Position numbers and translations under genes: made by a program
NCBI RefSeq assembly: GCF_029892065.1
Contig: NZ_CP120373.1
Coordinates: forward strand, 1,618,501-1,682,500
Reading direction: 5' to 3'
DNA: 64,000 bases
From: Sinorhizobium garamanticum
GTDB lineage: Bacteria > Pseudomonadota > Alphaproteobacteria > Rhizobiales > Rhizobiaceae
Part shown: positions 56,804 through 64,000 of the stretch, piece by piece
How positions within the stretch are numbered: the stretch's first letter is position 1
How the letters are laid out: each line of letters starts with the position of its first letter
Notes under the pieces: model-generated
What the model was told of the DNA's origin: nothing
What the model saw: the letters and a program-made list of their open reading frames with translations, nothing else
The model's database searches: none

Positions 56804-58399
56804 TCATCGGTTGGCCGCGACAATCATGTCCGCCGCCTTTTCCGCGATCATGATCGTCGGCGAATTGGTGTTGCCGGACGTGATCGTCGGCATGATCGAG
56901 GCATCGGCGATGCGCAATCCCTTGAGCCCGCGCAGGCGCAGTTCAGGGTCGACGACGCTGTCCACATCGGCGCCCATGCGGCAGGTGCCGACCGGGTGGA
57001 AGATGGTCGTGCCGATATCGCCGGCAGCGCGCATCAGATCCTCGTCCGTTTCGTAAGCCGGACCTGGCTTGAACTCGATCGGATCGAAGCGGGCAAAGGA
57101 GGGCTGTGAGACGATACGGCGGGTGAGGCGGATGGCTCTCACCGCCACGTCGCGATCGGCTTCGGCGGTCAGATAGCGCGGGCGAATGTCGGGTGCGGCC
57201 GCAAAGTCCGGTCCCTTCAAATGCACCAAGCCGCGGCTTTCGGGCCGCAGATTGCAGACGCTGGCGGTGATCGCGGGGAAGGGGTGTACGGGTTCGCCGA
57301 ATTTTTCGAGCGTGACCGGCTGGACGTGATACTCGAGATCCGGCGTTTCCTTTTCCGGGCCGGACCGGGTGAAGATGCCGAGCTGGCTCGGCGCCATCGC
57401 CATCGGGCCGGAACGGCGGACGAGATATTCGAGGCCGATCGCCGCCTTGCCGAGAAGCGAGCTTGCCTTCTCGTTGAGCGTCGGAACGCCGGTGACCTTG
57501 TAGGCGAGGCGCAGTTGCAAGTGATCTTGCAGGTTCTCTCCGACGGTGGGCAGCTCGTGGCGTACCTCGATGCCGTTTTGACGCAAGACATCGGGTCGGC
57601 CGATGCCGGAGAGTTCGAGGATATGCGGCGAGCCGATCGAGCCGGCCGAAAGCACGGTTTCGCGCCGCGCCCGCGCGCGCTTGCTGACGCCGTCATGCTG
57701 GAACTCGACGCCGGCAACGCGGCCTTCCTCGAGGATCAGCGTCTTCACATGCGCCTTTGTCAGGATGACAAGATTGCGCCGATGTCGGGCAGGCTTCAGG
57801 AAGGCCTTGGCCGTGTTCCACCGAACACCCGAGCGCTGGTTGACGTCGAAATAGCCGGAGCCTTCGTTGCTGCCGCGGTTGAAATCCTCCGTTTCGGGAA
57901 TGCCCGCTTCGCGCGCGGCCTTCTGAAAGGCGTCGAGCACCGCCCAACGGACGCGCGCCTTCTCGACCCGCCACTCGCCGCCCGCGCCGTGCATGTCGTC
58001 GGCGCCGCGATAATGGTCCTCGGATTTCCTGAAGAGCGGCAGCACGTCCTCCCAGCTCCAGCCGGCGCAGCCGAGCTGGCGCCAGTGATCGTAGTCGCGC
58101 GCCTGGCCGCGCATGTAGATCATGCCGTTGATCGAGGAGCAGCCGCCGAGCACCTTGCCGCGTGGGTAGCCGAGCGAACGGCCGTTGAGGCCCTCCTCCG
58201 CGGCGGTCGTGAAGCACCAGTCGGTGCGGGGATTGTTGATGCAGTAGAGATAGCCGACCGGAATATGAATCCAGTGATAGTTGTCGTTGCCGCCGGCCTC
58301 GAGCAGCAGAACGCGGCGATCCGGATTTTCCGAGAGACGGTTGGCAAGCACGCAACCGGCGCTACCCGCTCCGACGACGATGTAGTCGAACGTGTCCAT
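56804..58399 (-). CDS. GMC-family FAD alcohol dehydrogenase (choline dehydrogenase-like)
   Basis: Flavoprotein oxidoreductase of 531 residues. The FAD motif VVGAGSAGCVLA starts at residue 8; GMC signatures PRGKVLGGCSSINGMIYMRG and AGSIGSPHILELSGIG are present, and the active-site His-Asn pair is in FHPVGTCRMG and SGNTNSPT. It oxidises an alcohol to an aldehyde, which the adjacent ALDH could take to acid. Substrate is not evident; choline dehydrogenase proper (BetA) is longer. Starts 52 bases after livM on the same strand. Confidence 0.87.
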   Translation of the reverse strand: MDTFDYIVVGAGSAGCVLANRLSENPDRRVLLLEAGGNDNYHWIHIPVGYLYCINNPRTDWCFTTAAEEGLNGRSLGYPRGKVLGGCSSINGMIYMRGQARDYDHWRQLGCAGWSWEDVLPLFRKSEDHYRGADDMHGAGGEWRVEKARVRWAVLDAFQKAAREAGIPETEDFNRGSNEGSGYFDVNQRSGVRWNTAKAFLKPARHRRNLVILTKAHVKTLILEEGRVAGVEFQHDGVSKRARARRETVLSAGSIGSPHILELSGIGRPDVLRQNGIEVRHELPTVGENLQDHLQLRLAYKVTGVPTLNEKASSLLGKAAIGLEYLVRRSGPMAMAPSQLGIFTRSGPEKETPDLEYHVQPVTLEKFGEPVHPFPAITASVCNLRPESRGLVHLKGPDFAAAPDIRPRYLTAEADRDVAVRAIRLTRRIVSQPSFARFDPIEFKPGPAYETDEDLMRAAGDIGTTIFHPVGTCRMGADVDSVVDPELRLRGLKGLRIADASIMPTITSGNTNSPTIMIAEKAADMIVAANR

Positions 58400-58450
58400 G
58401 AGCTTTCTCTAATTTTGCGGCCCAGCGCACTCGGCGCCGGGCTATAGGCG

Positions 58451-59443
58451 TCAATGCTTGTGGCGATGCTCGAAGCCGAGCTTGCGGCCGAGGCGCGAGT
58501 TGTAGAACTCTCCGACTATGCCGCGGCGGAAGAGCAGCACGCAGGCCATGAAGACTAGGCCGGTGATGATCGTGACCGGGAATTCCGACGTTGCCAGATA
58601 GTTCTGAAGCGTGACGACAAGACCCGCGCCGAAGAGCGGCCCGATCAGCGTGCCAATGCCGCCGAGCAGGGTCATCAGGATGACCTCGCCCGACATCTGC
58701 CAGCCAACGTCGGTCAAGGTCGCGAACTGGAAGACCAGCGCCTTCACGCCGCCGGCCAATCCGGTCAGCGCCGCCGACATGACGAAGGCGGCGAGCTTGT
58801 AGTTCCTTACCGAATAGCCGAGCGAGATGGCGCGTGTCTCGTTCTCGCGGATCGACTTCAGGATCATGCCGAAGGGCGAGTTGATGATCCGCCAGATGAT
58901 GGCGATGCCGATCACGAATACCGCAAGCACGAAGTAGTACATGTTCGTCGACTGGGAGAGATCGATGAAGCCGAAAAGATGGCCGCGCGGTACCGACTGG
59001 ATCCCGTCTTCGCCATGCGTGAACTCGGCCTGGAGGCAGAAGAAATAGAACATCTGCGCCAGCGCCAGCGTGATCATCGCGAAATAAATGCCCTGGCGGC
59101 GAATGGCGAAGAAGCCGATGACCGCACCGAGAAGTGCTGCGCCGACGACGCCGACGAGGATGCCAAGTTCGGGCGGCACGCCCCATTCCTTGACCGCGTG
59201 CGCCGTAAAATACGCCGCGCCGCCGAAGAAGGCGGCATGGCCGAAGGAGAGCAGCCCCGTATAGCCGAGCAACAGATTGAACGCGCAGGCAAAGAGCGCG
59301 AAGCACAGAATCTTCATCAGGAAGACGGGGTAGAAGAACAAAGGTGCGAGAAGAAGAAGGGCAAGCCCGGCGCCGAGAAAGATCGTCTGCGCGACGACCG
59401 GCTTACGTTCCTTCTGCTTCTCAAGTTCAAGTGTCAGCGTCAT
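58451..59443 (-). CDS. livM: Branched-chain amino acid-type ABC permease LivM
   Basis: Membrane permease of 330 residues in the LivM family with about ten hydrophobic segments and LGGIGTLIGPLFGAGLV (conserved transport loop). ATG 59443 lies one base past the livH stop (TGATATG); ATG 59452, overlapping livH, is an equal alternative. Partner of LivH. Confidence 0.9.
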   Translation of the reverse strand: MTLTLELEKQKERKPVVAQTIFLGAGLALLLLAPLFFYPVFLMKILCFALFACAFNLLLGYTGLLSFGHAAFFGGAAYFTAHAVKEWGVPPELGILVGVVGAALLGAVIGFFAIRRQGIYFAMITLALAQMFYFFCLQAEFTHGEDGIQSVPRGHLFGFIDLSQSTNMYYFVLAVFVIGIAIIWRIINSPFGMILKSIRENETRAISLGYSVRNYKLAAFVMSAALTGLAGGVKALVFQFATLTDVGWQMSGEVILMTLLGGIGTLIGPLFGAGLVVTLQNYLATSEFPVTIITGLVFMACVLLFRRGIVGEFYNSRLGRKLGFEHRHKH

Positions 59444-59444
59444 A

Positions 59445-60332
59445 TCAAGCATCCCGGCCGAAGAGGCCCGCCGGCCGTATCAGGAGAACAATGGCCATGA
59501 TCACGAAGATCACAATATTGGAGGCCTCCGGATAGAAGACCTTGGTCAGTCCCTCGGCCACACCCAGCATGTAGCCGGTGATGATCGCCCCCATGATCGA
59601 GCCCATGCCGCCAACGACGACGACGGCAAAGACGATGATGATGATGTTCGATCCCATCAGCGGCGAGACCTGGTAGATCGGCGCGGCCAGCACGCCGGCA
59701 AGCGCCGCAAGCGCCGCCCCGAGACCGTAGGTCAGCGTCAGCAGGAACGGCACGTTGATGCCGAAGGACTGCACGAGCACCGGATTTTCCGTTGCCGCGC
59801 GCAGATAGGAGCCGAGTTTGGTCTTCTCGATCACGAGCCAGGTGCCGAGGCACACGGCGAGCGAGAAGGCGATGACCCAGCCGCGATAGATCGGCAGGAA
59901 CATGAAGCCGAGATTGGTGCCGCCCGCAAGCAGGGCCGGCGTCGCATAGGGCTGGCCGGAGGCGCCGTAAAGATAGCGAAAGGTTCCCTCGACGGTCAAA
60001 GCCAGGCCGAAGGTAAAGAGCAGACCGTAGAGCGGGTCGAGCGAATAAAGGCGCCTCAGCATCGTGCGCTCGATGACGGCGCCGAGAAGGCCGACGAGAA
60101 GGGGCGCGACGATGAGCGCCGGCCAATAGCCGATGCCGAAATGCGACAACAGCAACCAGGCGGTAAACGCCCCCAGCATGTATTGCGCGCCATGGGCAAA
60201 GTTGATGACGCGCAGCAGGCCGAAGATGATCGCAAGGCCAAGGCTCAACAGCGCATAGAAGGAGCCGTTGATGAGCCCGATCAGAAGCTGCCCGAGAAAG
60301 GCCTGGATCGGAATTCCGAAAATCGTGGTCAT
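59445..60332 (-). CDS. livH: Branched-chain amino acid-type ABC permease LivH
   Basis: Membrane permease of 295 residues with eight hydrophobic segments, the LivH stretch NGSFYALLSLGLAIIFGLLRVINFAHG at the N-terminus, and VVVVGGMGSIMGAIITGY near the C-terminus. Starts four bases after livF and runs into livM. Confidence 0.91.
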   Translation of the reverse strand: MTTIFGIPIQAFLGQLLIGLINGSFYALLSLGLAIIFGLLRVINFAHGAQYMLGAFTAWLLLSHFGIGYWPALIVAPLLVGLLGAVIERTMLRRLYSLDPLYGLLFTFGLALTVEGTFRYLYGASGQPYATPALLAGGTNLGFMFLPIYRGWVIAFSLAVCLGTWLVIEKTKLGSYLRAATENPVLVQSFGINVPFLLTLTYGLGAALAALAGVLAAPIYQVSPLMGSNIIIIVFAVVVVGGMGSIMGAIITGYMLGVAEGLTKVFYPEASNIVIFVIMAIVLLIRPAGLFGRDA

Positions 60333-60335
60333 GGC

Positions 60336-61037
60336 CTACACTCCGAGCACATCATGCAGCATGTCCATGCGTTGCGAAAGTTCCGAAACCGGGAACTCGC
60401 CGGCCACGCGGCCATGGTCCATGAGATAGAAGCGGTCGGCGACCTTGCTGGCGAAGCGGAAATTCTGCTCGACGATGAGGACGGTCATGCCGCGCTCTTT
60501 CAGTTTCTTCAACACGTCGCCGATCCGCTGGACGATCACCGGGGCAAGCCCTTCGGTCGGCTCGTCGAGCAGCATCATCCGGACCCCGGTTCTAAGGATA
60601 CGGGCAATCGCCAGCATCTGCTGTTCGCCGCCGGAAAGCTTGGTTCCCTGGCTGTTGCGACGTTCGTGCAGGTTCGGGAAAAGCTCGAAAATCTCGTCGA
60701 TGGTCATGCCACCCTTGGCGACCGCCGGTGGCAACAGCAGGTTTTCATAGACCGAGAGGGTAGAAAAGATGCCGCGCTCTTCGGGAATGAAACCGATGCC
60801 GCGATGAGCGACGCGGTGGAGGGGCACGCGGATCAGGTCTTCGCCGGCGAAGCTGATCTCGCCCTTTCGTTCGCGCACGATTCCCATGATGGCACGCAGT
60901 GTCGTTGTCTTGCCGACGCCGTTGCGGCCAACCAGCGTGACCATCTCACCCTCGCCGACAGTCATGTCGACGCCGTGCAGAATATGGCTTTCGCCGTACC
61001 AGGCATTGAGGCCCGAGACCTTGAGGAGAGGTTTCAT
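60336..61037 (-). CDS. livF: Branched-chain amino acid-type ABC ATPase LivF
   Basis: ATPase of 233 residues: Walker A GRNGVGKTT, signature LSGGEQQ, Walker B MMLLDEPTEGLAP and H-loop replaced by EQN as in all LivF proteins (VLIVEQNFRFA). The start at ATG 61037 is one base past the livG stop; the longer frame to 61145 overlaps livG. Normal family features. Confidence 0.91.
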   Translation of the reverse strand: MKPLLKVSGLNAWYGESHILHGVDMTVGEGEMVTLVGRNGVGKTTTLRAIMGIVRERKGEISFAGEDLIRVPLHRVAHRGIGFIPEERGIFSTLSVYENLLLPPAVAKGGMTIDEIFELFPNLHERRNSQGTKLSGGEQQMLAIARILRTGVRMMLLDEPTEGLAPVIVQRIGDVLKKLKERGMTVLIVEQNFRFASKVADRFYLMDHGRVAGEFPVSELSQRMDMLHDVLGV

Positions 61038-61038
61038 G

Positions 61039-61821
61039 TCAGGCTTCCTCCGTGCCCATATAGGCCGTGCGCACGCGCGGATCCTCCGACACGGCGGCAT
61101 AATCGCCCTCCGCGAGAATTTCGCCGCGCTGCAGCACGGTGACATGGTGGCAGAGCGTCTCGACGACGGAGAGATTGTGCTCGACCATCAGGACCGCGCG
61201 TTCGCGCGCCACCTCGCGGATGATCTCGGCGACCATGCCGACGTCCTCGTGGCCCATGCCGGCCATCGGTTCGTCCAGCAAGAGCACCTTCGGATCGAGC
61301 GCCAGCGTCGTCGCGATCTCGAGCACGCGTTTGCGGCCATAGGAAAGATCGGCTGCGGTCGCGTTGCGCTCCTTTTCGAGACCGACGGAGCGGATCAGCT
61401 GGTCGGCCTTGGCGTTCAAGACCTCGAGTGCTGAAAGCGGCTTCCAGAATTGTGTTGCAAGATTGTTCGGTCGCTGCAGGGCCACACGCACATTGTCTAG
61501 CACTGTCAGGTGCGGGAACACTGCCGAGATCTGGAACGAGCGGACGAGGCCCATGCGGGCGACCTTGTCCGGGGCGGTGTTGGTGATGTCTTCCCCGAGC
61601 AGCGTGATCGTGCCATGCGTCGGCTGCAGGAACTTGGTCAGCAGGTTGAACACGGTGGTCTTGCCGGCCCCGTTCGGGCCGATCAGCGCATGCACACGGG
61701 CATGGTGGACGTCGAGATCGACATCCTTGACGGCGGTGAAGCCGCCGAAGTCACGGCGGAGACCGCGGGCGGACAAAACCACCCGCGGCGCTCCATTCTG
61801 CGAAGACAGGGTCACGGTCAT
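61039..61821 (-). CDS. livG: Branched-chain amino acid-type ABC ATPase LivG
   Basis: ATPase of 260 residues: Walker A GPNGAGKTT, signature LSYGRKR as typical for LivG, Walker B VLLLDEPMAGMG and H-loop MVEHNLSVV. Begins 14 bases after the binding-protein gene. Confidence 0.91.
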   Translation of the reverse strand: MTVTLSSQNGAPRVVLSARGLRRDFGGFTAVKDVDLDVHHARVHALIGPNGAGKTTVFNLLTKFLQPTHGTITLLGEDITNTAPDKVARMGLVRSFQISAVFPHLTVLDNVRVALQRPNNLATQFWKPLSALEVLNAKADQLIRSVGLEKERNATAADLSYGRKRVLEIATTLALDPKVLLLDEPMAGMGHEDVGMVAEIIREVARERAVLMVEHNLSVVETLCHHVTVLQRGEILAEGDYAAVSEDPRVRTAYMGTEEA

Positions 61822-61835
61822 TGCGATCCGGCCGA

Positions 61836-63044
61836 TCAGGACTTCACGAGTTCGCAGCCGCTCTTGGCCGGATCCATGAAGGCATCCTTGCCGGGAATGG
61901 TCGCGAGAACCTTGAAATAGTCCCAGGGCTCCTTGCTTTCTTCCGGCTTCTTGACCTCGAGCAGGTACATGTCGTGGATCATCCGTCCGTTCGGCGCGAC
62001 CGTGCCGTTTTGAGCGAAAACGTCATTGACCGGTAGGGCATGCAGTTCCTTGGCGACCGCATCGGCGTCGTCGCTGCCGGCCTTCTCGATAGCCTTCAGA
62101 TATTGCAGCACGGCCGAATAGGTGCCGGCATGCGTCATGTTCGGCATCTTGCCGGTGCGCTCCATGAAGCGCTTGCCGAATTTCGCTGTTTCTTCGTTGC
62201 GGTTCCAGTAGAAGCCCTCCGTGAGCGTCAGCCCCTGCGCGGCTTCGAGCCCGAGGCCGTGGACCTCGGCGAGCGTGAAGAGCAGGGCCGCCAGACGCTG
62301 GCCGCCCTGGACAATGCCGAACTCGGCGGCCTGCTTGATGGCGTTCGAGGTGTCGAGGCCGGCATTGGCAAGGCCGATCACCTTGGCGCCGGAGGACTGC
62401 GCCTGCAGCAGGAAGGAGGAGAAATCGGTGGTTGCCAGCGGATGGCGGACGGCGCCGACGACCGAGCCGCCGTTTTCCTTGACATAGTTGGCGGTGTTTT
62501 CTTCGAGCGAATAGCCGAAGGCGTAGTCGGCCGTCAGGAAGAACCAGCTGTCACCGCCCTGCTTCACAAGCGCCCCGCCCGTTCCGACCGCAAGCGAGTG
62601 GGTGTCATAGGCCCAATGGAAGCCATAGGGGCTGCATTGCTTGCCGGTGAGCTCAGTCGTTGCCGCTCCGGTGACGATGTCGATCTTCTTCTTCTCCTTG
62701 GAGATCGCCTGAACCGCGAGCGCCACTGACGACGTGGTCAATTCCATGATGCTGTCGACCTGCTCGGTGTCGTACCATTGCCGGGCGATGTTGGACGCGA
62801 TGTCAGGCTTGTTCTGATGGTCGGCCGTGACCACCTCGACCGGCACGCCCAGCACCTTGCCGCCGAAATCCTCGACCGCCATCAGCGCCGCCTCGTAAGA
62901 GGACTTGCCGCCGAAATCGGCGTAGACGCCGGACTGGTCGTTGAGAATGCCGATCTTGACCCTACCGTCGGACGCGTCGGCGAGTGCCACAGTGCTGCTC
63001 GCGAGCAACATTGCAAGCGTGGCGATCAGTTTCTTGTGCATCAT
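61836..63044 (-). CDS. LivK-like periplasmic substrate-binding protein
   Basis: Type-I periplasmic binding protein of 402 residues with signal peptide ending near VALA (residue 22). Start of mature domain reads VKIGILNDQSGVYADFGGKSSYEAA, as in short-chain amide, urea or branched-chain amino acid binders. GGGAGGAG lies ahead of the ATGATG start. First gene of the livKGFHM-GMC-ALDH group; the enzymes downstream suggest the ligand is an alcohol or its precursor rather than leucine. Confidence 0.88.
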   Translation of the reverse strand: MMHKKLIATLAMLLASSTVALADASDGRVKIGILNDQSGVYADFGGKSSYEAALMAVEDFGGKVLGVPVEVVTADHQNKPDIASNIARQWYDTEQVDSIMELTTSSVALAVQAISKEKKKIDIVTGAATTELTGKQCSPYGFHWAYDTHSLAVGTGGALVKQGGDSWFFLTADYAFGYSLEENTANYVKENGGSVVGAVRHPLATTDFSSFLLQAQSSGAKVIGLANAGLDTSNAIKQAAEFGIVQGGQRLAALLFTLAEVHGLGLEAAQGLTLTEGFYWNRNEETAKFGKRFMERTGKMPNMTHAGTYSAVLQYLKAIEKAGSDDADAVAKELHALPVNDVFAQNGTVAPNGRMIHDMYLLEVKKPEESKEPWDYFKVLATIPGKDAFMDPAKSGCELVKS

Positions 63045-63259
63045 GTCTCCTCCCAGGACTGTCAGAATACGGTGGGCGAATCATCGCGAAAACGCGCGAC
63101 GGCTCCGATATGCCTTTCGGCGATATCGGCAGGGAATTCGATCCGCTTGTCTCTGTTCAAAATTGGCCAGACATGCTCCTCAGATGTCGGCTCAATGATT
63201 ACAATCCCGAAAATTTTGCTTGGATGCAAGCGGGCCGAACCGTAAATTGCAAACAGGGT

Positions 63260-63277
63260 CTGTTCATTTTCGAACAG
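63260..63277. promoter_or_regulatory. Candidate LysR site in the livK/lysR spacer
   Basis: Inverted repeat CTGTTC-N6-GAACAG, 12 bases ahead of the lysR start, in the 244-bp divergent spacer. Confidence 0.45.
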
Positions 63278-63288
63278 AGGGGGCGAAT

Positions 63289-64000
63289 GTGAATCCGAAT
63301 TTCACCTGGGACGACCTGCAATTCTTCCTTGCTGTCGCTAGAACCGGACAACTGTCGACCGCAGCGCGACGACTGAGGACCAGCCATGCCACGGTGTCGC
63401 GCAGGATCGATCGGTTGGAGTTCGCGCTTAAGGTCCGGCTCTTCGAGCGCAATCCGCGTGGTTACGTGTTGACGACCATAGGGCAACGTTTCGTCGAGAC
63501 GGCCGAGCGCATCGAGCGGGAGACAGAGCAGCTCCAGCTCGACATCAGCGACGGCATGACCTCACAACGCGGTGTCGTACGGCTTTCCACGCTGGAAGGC
63601 TTCGGCAATTTCTTTCTGTCGGATCGGCTCGGCACCTTCGCCAACAGCTATCCGAATATCTCGCTCGAACTCGTGGCGATCCAGCAAATCATGTCGCTGT
63701 CGCGCAAGGAGGCGGATATCGCCGTCGCACTCGCGGCGCCCAAGGCTGGCCCCTACCATTCGGAGGTGCTGACGCCTTATACGCTGCATGTCTATGGCGC
63801 GCGCAGCTATCTCGCCACGCATCCGCTCATCCGCAGCCGCAACGATCTCGGCTCCCACCGTTTCGTCGGCTATATCGAGGACATGATCTTCACGCCGGGG
63901 CTCGACTATCTCGGCGAAGTCCAGCCGGGACTTCGCGCCCATTTCCAGAGCTCGAGCATCCTGACGCAGTTGAAGGCCGTGCGACAGGGATTGGGCCTCT
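63289..64000 (+). CDS. LysR-type regulator (partial, C-terminus outside window)
   Basis: LysR-family protein open to the right edge, 237 residues visible. Helix-turn-helix QLSTAARRLRTSHATVSRRI near residues 20-39, then the start of the effector domain. GTG 63289 is the start: GAGGGGG precedes it, and an overlapping ATG is out of frame and stops at once. Divergent from the liv-GMC-ALDH group, so it probably controls it. Confidence 0.85.
   Translation, partial: MNPNFTWDDLQFFLAVARTGQLSTAARRLRTSHATVSRRIDRLEFALKVRLFERNPRGYVLTTIGQRFVETAERIERETEQLQLDISDGMTSQRGVVRLSTLEGFGNFFLSDRLGTFANSYPNISLELVAIQQIMSLSRKEADIAVALAAPKAGPYHSEVLTPYTLHVYGARSYLATHPLIRSRNDLGSHRFVGYIEDMIFTPGLDYLGEVQPGLRAHFQSSSILTQLKAVRQGLGL

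Overview
The window reads as chromosomal DNA of a fast-growing rhizobium, most likely Sinorhizobium/Ensifer. The base composition is high in GC. Several features are typical of that group: a Fur-family Mur beside sitABCD, the rhizobial glycerol transporter set glpSTPQUV behind glpD, a soluble formate dehydrogenase fdsGBA-fdhD-fdsD, RIME-like palindromic intergenic repeats, and the run hemA / dxr / ROK kinase / AGE isomerase / metH. The species call is inference. Gene identities come from motifs and family resemblance read by eye, without database searches.

Layout. 1-3.8 kb: manganese importer sitABCD (minus; sitD runs off the left edge), divergent from mur, with a perfect palindrome between them. 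3.8-4.75 kb: EamA-type exporter. 4.9-13.5 kb: glycerol regulon on the minus strand (glpR, then glpD-glpS-glpT-glpP-glpQ-glpU-glpV), with candidate GlpR operators at both promoters. 13.8-14.6 kb: an SDR oxidoreductase. 14.7-22.1 kb: LysR regulator and NAD-linked molybdenum formate dehydrogenase operon. 22.2-25.7 kb: orphan CheW, then ornithine aminotransferase and arginase with a divergent Lrp/AsnC regulator. 25.9-27.3 kb: a VOC protein and an APH-type phosphotransferase. 27.4-36.5 kb: outer-membrane assembly pair tamA-tamB, in which TamB carries three 478-residue tandem repeats. 36.9-38.1 kb: a second, metal-free formate dehydrogenase. 38.5-43 kb: a small glycine-zipper lipoprotein and a form-II CO-dehydrogenase-like coxSLM set. 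43.1-45.5 kb: hemA and convergent dxr. 45.9-47.9 kb: a META-MliC fusion, three small genes and tRNA-Arg(CCT). 48-50.7 kb: ROK sugar kinase, UPF0303 protein and AGE-type isomerase. 51-54.8 kb: metH. 55-63 kb: a livKGFHM-like transporter with a GMC oxidoreductase and an aldehyde dehydrogenase, facing a LysR regulator cut by the right edge.

Taken together the region handles metal import, glycerol uptake and oxidation, formate and possibly other C1 oxidation, arginine breakdown, heme and isoprenoid precursors, methionine synthesis and envelope assembly. I see no phage, insertion sequence, CRISPR array or obvious defence island. The most unusual signals are: the expanded TamB; a GlpS/GlpT ATPase pair whose degenerate motifs fall in the same composite ATP site; five copies of a ~107-bp mosaic repeat, three of them in the same orientation just upstream of start codons; a 43-bp perfect inverted-repeat element; and an FNR/FixK-like box upstream of hemA.
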